This document shows, in pieces, positions 20,901-29,545 of a stretch of DNA of 64,000 nucleotides. Origin of the DNA: Alviniconcha marisindica (lineage: Eukaryota; Mollusca; Gastropoda; Provannidae); contig JABMCL010000598.1 of assembly GCA_018857735.1 (NCBI GenBank), positions 863,907 to 927,906 on the forward strand. Reading direction: 5' to 3'. The position numbers and the translations under genes were made by a program. Each line of letters starts with the position of its first letter. Position 1 is the stretch's first letter. The notes beneath the pieces were generated by a model that saw nothing but the letters and a program-made list of their open reading frames with translations, did not search any database and had not been told where the DNA came from.

Positions 20901-23171
20901 CTCGGGATCCTCTGAAACAGGAGTTTAGTATTATAGTAATAGGAGTGAACGTAGTGGTTGAAGTGTAGCAACAGTAGTATTCCTCGTAGTAGTAGCAGGG
21001 TGAGTATAGACATAGTGATACAGACACACATTACTTGCTTTTCAATATCATGTCGTCTTCCTCGGTAGGTTCCATTTTAATCCAGGCTGGAAGATGAAAG
21101 GTACAGACATATAATATATAAAATTATAATATGTAAGAACAGTGTTATTTCAACAATACCCCCTTACAAATCACAAGAATATTTATTCACCACTGACATT
21201 CAAATGTTCCTGACTGGAAATGGAATGCTCTTCCTGAAAATGGTGTGACTGCACCCAGCCTGCAGACCTTCAAGGTTCAGAGGTTCAGGTTGGTGCCCTC
21301 TCCATCCCACCATCTCATCTCAGGTAACCCCCCCCCCCCCCCAACACACACACACTCTGCCCCCTCCTCCTCCCATATACAGACCCCCTACCAAACCTTC
21401 AATATTCTACCTACTGTACCTACTTCGTGAATACTTTATCTTCATCTTAGCACTGCATTAAAATAAAATAAAATAAAAAAATCAAAAGCTGACAGTATTC
21501 AAAAGAAGAATGTGCACAGGACCTTGTGTTGGTTATGTTCCACAAACACAGTTTATTAAGAAAGAGAATGCAAACACACCAGACAGTTCAGTCAAACGTT
21601 GCAAATCTGGGCCAGTGAAAACAGCTCTTGACACACGACGTGAAATACACCACTTTGCAATCAGCTTTTCTTTCCCCACACTACAAGCATTTCACTTTAG
21701 TGCTTAGTAGTAGTAGCATCAGTTTAGTAGCACTAGCAGTTACAGTTGTGCTGTAAATCATTTAAATGTCATCGTTGTCAACATACTTGTATCAGACAAG
21801 TTGCAGTAAAGGTTGTAGCAAAAGTAGTGATAATAATACAAGTAGTGGTACTAACAGCAGTAGTTGTAGCAGTAGACCAGAGTAGTAGACAGACATTACT
21901 TACCAGTGAGTGCCATGTTCTCTTCCTCAGCTTTGGTTATGTCCTCGGGATCCTCTGAAACAGGAGTTTAGTATTGTAGTAATAGGAGTGAACGTAGTGG
22001 TGAAGTGTAGCAACAGTAGTATTCCTCATAGTAGTAGCAGGGTGAGTATAGACATAGTGATACAGACACACATTACTTACTTTTCAATATCATGTCGTCT
22101 TCCTCGGTAGGTTCCATTTTAATCCAGGCTGGAAGATGAAAGGTACAGACATATAATATATAAAATTATAATATGTAAGAACAGTGTTATTTCAACAATA
22201 CCCCCTTACAAATCACAAGAATATTTATTCACCACTGACATTCAAATGTTCCTGACTGGAAATGGAATGCTCTTCCTGAAAATGGTGTGACTGCACCCAG
22301 CCTGCAGACCTTCAAGGTTCAGAGGTTCAGGTTGGTGCCCTCTCCATCCCACCATCTCATCTCAGGTAACCCCCCCCCCCCCCCCCCAAACACACACACA
22401 CTCTGCCCCCTCCTCCTCCCATATACAGACCCCCTACCAAACCTTCAATATTCTACCTACTGTACCTACTTCATGAATACTTTATCTTTATCTTAGCACT
22501 GCATTAAACTACAACAACAACAAAATCAAAAGCTGACAGTATTCAAAAGAAGAATGTGCACAGGACCTTGTGTTGGTTATGTTCCACACACACAGTTTAT
22601 TAAGAAAGAGAATGCAAACACACCAGACAGTTCAGTCAAACGTTGCAAATCTGGGCCAGTGAAAACAGCTCTTAACACACGATGTAAAATACACCACTTT
22701 GCAATCAGCTTTTCTTTCCCTTCTTTCCCCACACTACAAGCATTTCACTTGAGTACTTAGTAATAGTAGCATCAGTTTAGTAGTAGTTACAGTTGTGCTG
22801 TAAATCATTTAAATGTCGTCGTTGTCAACATACTTGTATCAGACAAGTTGCAGTAAAGGTTGTAGCAAAAGTAGTGATAACAATACTAGTAGTGGTACTA
22901 ACAGCAGTAGTTGTACTTGTAGCAGTAGACCAGAGTAGTAGACAGACATTACTTACCAGTGAGTGCCATGTTCTCTTCCTCAGCTTTGGTTATGTCCTCG
23001 GGATTCTCTGAAACAGGAGTTTAGTATTATAGTAATAGGAGTGAACGTAGTGGTTGAAGTGTAGCAACAGTAGTATTCCTCGTAGTAGTAGCAGGGTGAG
23101 TATAGACATAGTGATACAGACACACATTACTTACCTTTCAATATCATGTCGTCTTCCTCGGTAGGTTCCAT
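14910..23171 (-). CDS. Multi-exon C2H2 and tyrosine-recombinase-like gene (Crypton-related)
   Basis: Twelve exon positions were recovered (listed separately), all minus strand, with GT-AG borders except one GC donor copy. Phases agree at every junction I could test. Order: acidic leader (exons 1-3), two zinc-finger-like exons (5 and 6), a gap where at least one exon is missing, an exon with the Arg-I-like box SWSRV, an exon resembling the Lys region (VTNHKMAGSVGSVP), then a Pro-rich exon and three short exons to a stop. C2H2 fingers followed by a tyrosine-recombinase core is the plan of Crypton-type and related domesticated proteins. The HxxR and Tyr boxes were not found, so the product is probably not a working recombinase. 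Family assignment is inference; the exon models are well supported by phase. It could alternatively be two adjacent genes (exons 1-6 and 7-12). Confidence 0.55.
15046..15145 (-). CDS. Recombinase-like gene, exon 11
   Basis: 32 codons plus split codons at both ends, starting IYGIKVSRCQPYNYAFWVLP. The acceptor ends caatgcag and the donor is gtaagt. Its two-base start fits the one-base overhang of exon 10. Hydrophobic and aromatic-rich; family not recognised. Confidence 0.55.
15311..15431 (-). CDS. Recombinase-like gene, exon 10
   Basis: 40 codons starting CQELFLTMIASSLDLGDALV, acceptor tattttccccag, donor gtaaga. It begins in phase 0, as exon 9 ends. The clean frame and strong splice sites support a real exon. 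Confidence 0.6.
15512..15882 (-). CDS. Recombinase-like gene, exon 9, Pro-rich repeats
   Basis: 123 codons plus a split codon. The centre holds three in-frame 17-residue repeats (STTPAPPEALSSPQGLP, 51-base DNA period, about 15,601-15,753), probably a flexible low-complexity linker. It ends KACTLVYHKK before the donor gtaatc. The start follows a pyrimidine-rich ...cattcaaaag and fits the phase-1 end of exon 8; an acceptor at about 15,911 is the alternative but leaves the phase wrong. Confidence 0.55.
15600..15770 (+). repeat. 51-base in-frame coding repeat
   Basis: Three near-identical units plus a diverged fourth, core ggtggtgcgggggttgtgga. The length is a multiple of three, so the frame of exon 9 is kept. 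Confidence 0.92.
16585..16778 (-). CDS. Recombinase-like gene, exon 8, Lys-region box
   Basis: 64 codons with VTNHKMAGSVGSVPIFLLEG and then LLNRYAQECR and EVFTTST. The HK followed by G-S-x-G and a hydrophobic strand resembles the beta-hairpin Lys region (HKT..G) of tyrosine recombinases in Crypton-like proteins, followed by the usual Leu-rich helix. The donor gtgcag occurs twice, 20 bases apart (exon ends 16,585 or 16,565), because of a 20-base duplication. The acceptor ...gcacaaaag is weak in pyrimidines; one after cacttcag at about 16,733 gives the wrong phase. Confidence 0.5.
17074..17190 (-). CDS. Recombinase-like gene, exon 7, Arg-I-like box
   Basis: 38 codons plus split codons, starting DGICLLMVSSWSRVRGISNV. 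The pattern LL...S..R.gEi.N+K is that of the first catalytic Arg box of tyrosine recombinases. In this unit GE is replaced by RG, while array copies to the right read SRVGEISN. The acceptor ends gcccgcag and the donor is gtaatt. It needs a two-base overhang from a preceding exon, which exon 6 does not supply, so an exon between 17,191 and 19,501 is missing from this model. Confidence 0.5.
17134..18098 (+). repeat. 80-base minisatellite made from an acceptor plus exon start
   Basis: About 11 full and two partial units, core ctccagctggagaccatcag. On the minus strand each unit carries the acceptor gcccgcag and the first 20-odd codons of exon 7 including the Arg box. The unit next to unique exon sequence is at the left end. 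80 is not a multiple of three, so units cannot all be read in one frame. Confidence 0.92.
18099..18540. other. Intron, no further feature called
   Basis: Probably intron between exons 6 and 7. A plus-strand frame at 18,329 follows ccatttgcag but has no domain. The missing core-domain exon may lie here or in 18,670-19,500; I could not place it. Confidence 0.3.
18541..18668 (+). repeat. 65-base tandem duplication
   Basis: Two units sharing ccccttccacctg, gttagcag.gctgaatgat and cagcaacacc.tgac in order. Confidence 0.88.
19502..19630 (-). CDS. Recombinase-like gene, exon 6, second zinc finger
   Basis: 43 codons, phase 0 at both ends, starting RTPCSVLGCEISTTNQGQHL and continuing RKFHKV. Spacing C-x4-C-x9-H-x4-H fits a C2H2-type finger, and HLRK.HKV recalls finger arrays of Crypton-like proteins. 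Acceptor caatttcag; donor gtgagg. Confidence 0.6.
19942..20074 (-). CDS. Recombinase-like gene, exon 5, first zinc finger
   Basis: 44 codons plus a split codon, with KCPRCAKEVWNVSKHLRSSA then HRMPK. Spacing C-x2-C-x9-H-x5-H. Acceptor tgtgtggtgcag, donor gtaagt. The one-base start fits the two-base end of exon 4 and the phase-0 end fits exon 6. Two other frames are open here, but only this one gives the finger and correct phases. Confidence 0.65.
20163..20234 (-). CDS. Recombinase-like gene, exon 4
   Basis: 23 codons beginning KTPPQSSQHEVLPATALPQS, donor gtatgc. Its acceptor region is triplicated (next feature), so the exon could also start at 20,276 or 20,309. The nearest acceptor was chosen because it fits exon 3 (one base completes Lys). 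Confidence 0.6.
20221..20340 (-). repeat. Triplicated splice acceptor of exon 4
   Basis: On the minus strand gaatttgttggtcattttgc followed by AG occurs three times, giving exon starts at 20,234, 20,276 and 20,309 (periods 42 and 33). Both are multiples of three, so every choice keeps frame and alternative use would insert 14 or 25 residues. Confidence 0.85.
20543..20630 (-). CDS. Recombinase-like gene, exon 3
   Basis: 28 codons plus split codons, starting DCQDKDFDPLPEIMARKTEP and ending RKLLKC. Acceptor catgtttcag, donor gtaagc. Basic C-terminus before the finger exons. Phase fits exons 2 and 4. Confidence 0.6.
20861..20911 (-). CDS. Exon 2, proximal copy
   Basis: 16 codons plus split codons, DPEDITTAEKENMALT. 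Acceptor cctgtttcag, donor gtaagt. Acidic. The copy nearest exon 3. Confidence 0.6.
21039..21075 (-). CDS. Exon 1, proximal copy with GC donor
   Basis: Start codon then MEPTEEDDMILK, phase-1 end. The donor here is gcaagt instead of gtaagt. GC donors of this form are functional but rarer, which could favour use of the upstream copies. The acceptor-like tcatcttccag ten bases before the ATG suggests a further non-coding exon upstream. Confidence 0.55.
21904..21954 (-). CDS. Exon 2, middle copy
   Basis: Same exon as at 20,861 with small changes (ITKAEEENMALT). Splice sites intact. Confidence 0.5.
22081..22117 (-). CDS. Exon 1, middle copy
   Basis: Same 12 codons, donor gtaagt intact. Its last base makes the split codon Lys, where the distal copy gives Glu. 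Confidence 0.5.
22957..23007 (-). CDS. Exon 2, distal copy
   Basis: Same exon, with Asn replacing Asp at the first whole codon. Splice sites intact. Confidence 0.5.
23135..23171 (-). CDS. Exon 1, distal copy
   Basis: Same 12 codons, donor aag then gtaagt. Strongest donor of the three. Confidence 0.5.
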
Positions 23172-23499
23172 TTTAATCCAGGCTGGAAGATGAAAGGTAC
23201 AGACATATAATATATAAAATTATAATATGTAAGAACAGTGTTATTTCAACAATACCCCCTTACAAATCACAAGGACACAAGAATATTTATTCACCACTGA
23301 CATTCAAATGTTCCTGACTGGAAATGGAATGCTCTTCCTGAAAATGGTATGACTGCACCCAGCCTGCAGACCTTCAACTTCAAGGTTCAGGTTGGTGCCC
23401 TATGACTATGAGTATGAGTATCTCCCTTCAAAACGGCAATTAGCAACCACTCCCTTGTGACCTGGATCGCTTTTGTTTACATCTGGAGACTCAGATTAC

Positions 23500-24680
23500 G
23501 GTGATGTATTTTATTTATTTTTTAATTTCTTGGTGTTTAGTACTGCTTTTGAAATAGCAATGCTTCCAGATAATAAGAAAGGTGTAAAATACACCAAAAA
23601 TACAACATAATTTTATTGCCAAGTGTCAATACACTGATTGCACAAGGAATGTTTTGTGATGCCAAGTACACTCATCACACATTCACTCCAATCATAAAAC
23701 ATTTAATTACAACAACAGCAAATAAACATCCTGGTAAAAAGTCATTCATAGATAAAATCATGAAAAATCCCACTGGCATCAAGCTGTGCATATCACATAA
23801 AATTGCCACTTCCCGTGGACCCTCTCTTAAAAGTTAGTGTTAGTTCTGTTACTGTCCTAATAAAAGCAATTATAACTAATATAAGAATTATCTACAACAA
23901 ATTAATTAATTAACCCCGCTGGCTTACTCCGCTGGCCACTATCATATCCCTGACCCATCCAAGATCCTACAGTGCATGTTCTTCATCCGTAAGTAAAGGA
24001 TTTTATTTTCAATGAGTAACTTTCTGCAAATAATTAACAAAACACTAGAACTCAAACTTTAGGGTAACCGTAAGACTACATGCAAGTGCAGTTGACCCCT
24101 GAGGTCATGTCAGAGACATGGAAAACTATCCTTGTGTCAGGGTATCTAGGTCACATCATTTGCAAATCAAAACCTCTAAGTCTAAAACGCAGTTAAATAA
24201 AATTCTCACTTCCATACAAGATCAGCAGCATATGCCGCCCCCAAGCCTTTCGGCACCCACATAAGAGTAAAACTGGCTGAACAATGATTAAATACAAAAT
24301 GTTTATGTAAGATTATCAACCAGCAGGCAAAGCATCAAAATATAAACATTAAAATTAATTTGATCCAGTAAAAATAGATGCTCAAAATGCTAACAATAAC
24401 AGATGAATTATAATAAGGAACCATGTAGGCCTGTTAACACTCAACAGCAAGCCACATCATCGCTCAAGGCATATGATTTAGCATTTAACTATTTTAAGAG
24501 AACTGCACCAGTACAACAACAATAACGAGATTAAGTATCATGGTGATCGATAGCCAACTTGCCAGTCACAAACAAAATCTGGGTATTCATTCAGTGTAAA
24601 TTCTTTGACGTTTGACAATGTCAATGACAATAAATCAAAGTTGGGGACAGATTCTTCAGAATCGAAGTGAGACTGTGCGA
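23500..24680 (+). repeat. Dispersed repeat, longest copy
   Basis: Contains in order the blocks found at 13,500-13,600, at 5,041-5,262 (inverted) and at 13,670-13,760. It seems to be a roughly 1.2-kb non-coding element, and with its flanks it interrupts the third unit of the leader-exon triplication. Confidence 0.6.
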
Positions 24681-24828
24681 GAAAGAGAGTGTGTGTCTGA
24701 CTACCAAGTGTGTAATTCTTGCATGTGGTTTTGCAAATTGATGAAAAGAGTTAGTGTTGTTTATAAAAATTATAATGTATTATATATAGTTATTTACGTC
24801 CTAAAAAGGATTTATTTACACTTACAGA

Positions 24829-24951
24829 TGGAGTCTGGATGATGAAGGGGTTCTCCGCCAGTATCAGCACAGGTACAACTGCAAGCATAGGCTGAGCCAT
24901 ATGGACGGAGAGGATGAGCGCCACCTGCAGACAATGGAAAGCTCAACATGA
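24829..24951 (+). CDS. Possible exon, unrecognised
   Basis: Follows tttatttacacttacag and reads WSLDDEGVLRQYQHRYNCKH, then HMDGEDERHLQTMESST and a stop. Looks protein-like but has no start and no partner exon; 24,952-25,380 holds nothing else. Confidence 0.2.
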   Translation, partial: WSLDDEGVLRQYQHRYNCKHRLSHMDGEDERHLQTMESST

Positions 24952-25389
24952 CAACAGGTGCATGCTGAACCATGGAGGCTTATACTGATCAGTGGAGGGA
25001 CATACTGCGAAGGACATTGTTACAAACTTCAGTACAGATGCTTTATACTTATAAGTTATCGGTGATGGAGAGTTATAGGTGATGGAGACATTAACACTTA
25101 CAAGATTCAATTCAATTAAAAAAAAAATTAATACTCTGACAAGGGGCAATTTTGTGGTCATGGCGGGCTTGTAAAATAATGAATACATAAAGTTAAAAGA
25201 AGAATACAACACAACCAACAACGGGTTTTTACTCTTAGTCTTACCTTAACCACAGTTATAAATATAGAACAAACTGTGACATCATCATAAAATAGTAATT
25301 AACTTACGAATATGATCACATACTTGTTTATCACAAGGTAATATAATTAAAATAATTAATTAAAGTACCACACACAGAATTAAAACAAT

Positions 25390-25500
25390 ATCACACACAC
25401 ACACACACACACCATGGCACAATCACACACACGCACACGATGGCACTGACAGTCACACATGCACACACACACACACGCACGCACGCACACACACATGCAT
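25390..25500 (+). repeat. (AC)n tracts
   Basis: Several AC/GCAC runs broken by atggcacaatc. The flanking sequence resumes the leader-exon repeat at 25,515. Confidence 0.85.
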
Positions 25501-25514
25501 GCATGTACGCACTT

Positions 25515-26200
25515 CATGGAAATGGAATACTCTTCCAGAAAATGGTGTGACTGCAGCCTGGAGACCTTCAAGGTTCAGGTTGGTGCCCTCTCCATCCCAC
25601 CGTCTGATCTCAAGTACCCCCCCCCCCCCCCCACCACCACCCCCACCTTCACTCTGCCCCCTCCCATACACAGACCCCCTACCGACCTTCAACATTCTAC
25701 CTACTGTACCTACTTCGTGAATACTTTATCTTAAAAATCAAAAGCTCAGTGACAGTATTCAAAAGAAGCAGAATGTGCACAGGACCTTGTGTTGGTTATG
25801 TTCCATACACGCAGTTTATTAAGAAAGAGAATGTCGCAAACATACCAGCCATTTCAGGCAAACGTAGCAAACCTGGACCAGTGAAAATAGCTCCTGACAC
25901 ACAACGTGAGGTACACCACTTTGCAATCAACACGTGAGGTACACCACTTTGCACTCAACACAACGTGAGGTACACCACTTTGCACTCAACACGTGAGGTA
26001 CACCACTTTGCAATCAACACGTGAGGTACACCACTTTGCACTCAACACAACGTGAGGTACACCACTTTGCAATCAACACAACGTGAGGTACACCACTTTG
26101 CACTCAACACAACGTGAGGTAGACCACTTTGCAATCAACACAACGTGAGGTACACCACTTTGCGATCAGCTTTTCTTTTCCCGCGCTACAAGCGATGCTC
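25515..26200 (-). repeat. Partial fourth copy of the leader-exon unit
   Basis: Matches the upstream part of the 1.04-kb unit (tggtgccctctccatcccac, caggaccttgtgttggttat, atcagcttttcttt) but has no exons 1 and 2. Contains its own short tandem array at 25,905-26,165. Confidence 0.85.
25905..26165 (+). repeat. 27/31-base minisatellite
   Basis: About nine units with core acgtgaggtacaccactttg, spaced by caatcaacac or cactcaacacaa. A single copy of the core is present in the other leader-exon units, so it arose in place. Confidence 0.93.
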
Positions 26201-26404
26201 CCTTCGAAACTGCAGCCAGCAAGCCCAGTGCCATTTCGGTAAATAGACTTATTCTAAAACCACTATTCGTGTCATCTCCCTTTCTTTAAATTTAGCACAT
26301 TTCATACACCATAGTGTCAACTTCCTCCAAATTCCCTTTCTCAACGAACCTTATCCAAAATTCCAAAACACAACACACAATAACTGGAACGGAGTGGCTA
26401 TTCG

Positions 26405-26440
26405 CACCGCCGCTCTGCGAATAATTTGTCCGATGCTCCT
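26405..26440. repeat. Short inverted motif TATTCGCA...TGCGAATA
   Basis: An 8-base stem with an 11-base spacer. Related, degenerate copies form a small array at 39,310-39,475. Confidence 0.6.
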
Positions 26441-26511
26441 CTAATCACAGTACCTGATTTATACCATGTCTGATCACTTGCCGCCATTTCAAACTATGAA
26501 CCGGTTGTAAG

Positions 26512-26652
26512 ATGGAGGTAGGGCAGACCTTCGACAGCTGGAGCGAATTTACGAAGTGTAAAGAAGCCTTTTCTAAGGCAACTAGCATTCAGTTTTGCAC
26601 AGTGGCCAATCACAGTGTAAATAGTGCCAATGAAAATGTAGTAGGTAAATAG
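26512..26652 (+). CDS. 46-codon ORF, possible first exon
   Basis: Reads MEVGQTFDSWSEFTKCKEAF and then CTVANHSVNSANENVV. A G-x-x-F-x-S-[WF]-x-E-F opening recalls the N-terminal region of FAR1/ZSWIM-type, MULE-derived proteins, though I cannot confirm it. A 28-base tandem duplication (gtaaatagtgccaatgaaaa) at the end shifts the frame; after the second unit the frame continues as VVEEQPKYEEKFNQRYYSKE to a stop near 26,730. GTAG then gtaaat could act as a donor. Confidence 0.35.
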   Translation: MEVGQTFDSWSEFTKCKEAFSKATSIQFCTVANHSVNSANENVVGK

Positions 26653-26739
26653 TGCCAATGAAAAAGTAGTAGAAGAGCAACCCAAGTACGAAGAGAAGTT
26701 TAACCAGAGATACTACAGCAAGGAGATAGCCAAGTGAGC

Positions 26740-27499
26740 GAGCCGTGTCACGATAAGCCTGTAAACGAAATGGCGCAACGGGCGGATGGTTGGCGGACAG
26801 GCACTCCACTCTTCCAGTCAGCGCGTAACCGTAACTTTCTGTAGCTCAAGTCGGTGGGGAGATTGTTTCGATTTCATTTTACGCTTAGATCATACCTACC
26901 ACAATGCCCGTTCAATTTTGAAGGTATCTGCTATATAATATCTTCAGATTATTCTAAGCTTTTTTTCTTTTGTTTTTGTTTTGCGTTGTTTTTGTTTGCG
27001 GTTTAATAGTAGCTTACGCAGCATTGACGCCTGTTCAGTTCTTGTTCAGTAAATACACCAGATTTATCTCATGGTTTGAAAAATAAGTGAGAGAAAGACA
27101 AGATATTTTGTCTTTAGGGTTCTCTTTTTCATTCCAGCATTGTTGTTTTATATTATAATATATCTATTTATTTATTTTTAATGCGGACAAATCAACGATA
27201 AAAACTGAGTGACATCAGTTACCTATCTCCCGTCAGAAACTCTCTACCTGGTTTGTTCTAAGTTGTTTGTTTTTTCGCGCATCAACGTCCACCCATTATA
27301 ACAATGATTATATAGTTAACATAACCGAATGTAAAAGTTTTTTGTTAAAAAAGAAGAAGTTTGTACTGTGCGTGTTTAACTCATTATGCCAGCGTGTACA
27401 CGTATAGTTGATGATTTATTTTTATTTTTTTAAAGCCATTCGGAAAAACGTTCCAGTTTACAAACTAACTTTTTACCATGCAGTGAAATAAAATGATAA

Positions 27500-27586
<87 letters not shown>

Positions 27587-28380
27587 TTTTGACTGGTTTG
27601 GTTTTCTGATTGAAGTAATTTTGGAAATCGGCATCCTGCAATGCAATCTATGTTGTAAGGAAAATTATGAAACAGAATTGACTGCCGGCGTTCTGAAAAC
27701 AACAAAAACACATCAACTGCAAATACGTAAAAGGAGCAGACTGTGAGAGGCAGATTAGCCTCAGATTGTGTGTTTTCAGTTTATTTATAATTTAGTGATT
27801 TATACATTATTCGCGTGCGCTAAACAAGCACTGAAAAGAAAAAAACACACACACACACACACGCACGCACGCACGGCACTACTGACACTGTCACACACAC
27901 ACACACACTGTATAGTAACCGGAATGTTAAAGAATAAAAAATATATAATGGAATGACAGTGTAGATGTGTGGAACCCTCTATAGCCAGTCACTGCACGGC
28001 ACAGACCGGAAGTTTCGCTTGCCTGTTTGGTTGTAGCCTGCTCGCGCGGCCATCCGAGCACTTTGGAGCTGGAAGAAGAGCTAATGGTCTATTCTCCTGA
28101 CTTTTCCAGAAGATTCAAATATTTATTTTTTATTAAGAGTTAGAATTTTCTGTATGGCTCTTGTTGAGCAGCTAGAATATGGCTGAGGTGGTATGTGCAG
28201 CTCAGTTGCTGCCATGTGGCACAGCCGGTGTTATGCGGCGGCATCTGATATATTGATCCAGCGTTTATAACTGATTTTCATGATCATCGCCGGGTGTGTC
28301 CATTCCTTTTTTATATTTTTCTTTCATCTTGTGTCGATAAGACTCAAAAATGTTGACGGAACATCATTAAAATCCAATTA
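26740..28380. other. No gene recognised; AC tracts
   Basis: AT-rich sequence with a long (AC)n at 27,503-27,585 and shorter ones near 27,845 and 27,895. 27,960-28,100 is more GC-rich but shows no frame. Confidence 0.4.
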
Positions 28381-28384
28381 AGTA

Positions 28385-28858
28385 TGTCAGTAACCGAGTG
28401 TAGTGTATACACGTTTCGGGCCATGCCCCTTTAACCTTTTCTTTCCGGTTTCTTTTCCTTTTTGATTGGGTGGGAGTTCAGGAGCTGTGTGAGAGTCGAG
28501 GTGGCCGTCCTGGGCTGTCCGTCCTAACGAGCTTTCCGGGTTTCCGTGGACGTAAAGCTATATTGAACCATGCTTCGGCATTGGTCACAGCTTGTCCCTA
28601 ATATGTCAGCCGACATCTGAGGACATTAAGCATCACTTCATCATCATCGGCAGCGTCCCTTTCCCCCAATGTACCTGCAGAGGCAGGTTGTTTGTTTGCT
28701 GTTGCGGCCGGTGTTCACATGTGTTCATCTCAGGGGAGAGCCTACACTGTTTCCTGGTTGGTGTACAAATAAAAGTTATGTTATAGCAACCTCTGACTTG
28801 TGACTCTTCATCCATGCTTCCAACCTGCTTCCCTTGCTCCCCACCCCGCTCCCTTACA
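28385..28858 (+). mobile_element. 5' LTR, with SINE replacing part of it
   Basis: Starts TGTCAGTAACCGAG and ends CCCTTACA. Keeps an AATAAA near 28,770 that is missing from the 3' LTR. A SINE occupies 28,476-28,648 in place of about 45 bases that the 3' LTR keeps. Confidence 0.88.
28476..28648 (+). mobile_element. SINE family 1, copy 2
   Basis: Same start (gttcaggagctgtgtgagag) and body as the other copies, ending in an ATC run. No target duplication; the LTR segment including attatttaaggtg is absent. Confidence 0.88.
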
Positions 28859-28862
28859 AACC

Positions 28863-28880
28863 TGGCGCTTGCGAGCAGGA
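28863..28880 (+). promoter_or_regulatory. Putative primer-binding site
   Basis: TGGCGCTTGCGAGCAGG begins four bases after the 5' LTR, the expected place and TGG start for a tRNA-primed element. The tRNA was not identified. Confidence 0.5.
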
Positions 28881-29071
28881 TTGGAAGTAGAAGAGTCGCA
28901 CACTAATAATAATAATAATAAATAATTCTTATAAAGCGCTATTCTTTAACCAAAATTAAACTCACTGCGCTGTACAAACATCTTATCACAAAAACTACAT
29001 TAGCATACATTTCAGCAAACAAAACCTTAATTGTTGTAGTTTAAATTACCATTATCGCCTATCGAACATTA

Positions 29072-29299
<228 letters not shown>

Positions 29300-29545
29300 T
29301 ACATAATGACATGCGCACACCAGTCTCCGCTCGTCCACTCATATAGCAATTAACAAAATATTAACTTAATGATCTCAAGCAACAACACCAATTTGAATCT
29401 GTCTTTTCACCCACCCAACCCGTGCCTCCTTCTCTTACCTAGATCTCTCATGCTCTCTCCCTCCCCCCTTCCCTTCCCCCTCTCCCTATCTATATGCATC
29501 CATCTACATTCAACTGCCACACACAGACACAGATTTCTTCAGATT

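Larger units (their letters stand above)
20690..23400 (-). repeat. Tandem triplication (about 1.04 kb) of the leader exons
   Basis: Three direct copies with periods 1,043 and 1,053 measured at the exon 2 donor (20,861; 21,904; 22,957). Each carries exon 1, exon 2, introns and upstream sequence including a poly-C/(AC)n patch. Copies 1 and 2 are complete; copy 3 breaks at about 23,400 and a related partial copy resumes at 25,515. Confidence 0.92.

Noticed and set aside
21510..21707. Plus-strand ORF starting MCTGPCVGYVP, conserved in the leader-exon copies
   Set aside because: Conservation follows from the recent triplication; no splice sites or domain, and the strand is opposite to the supported exons.
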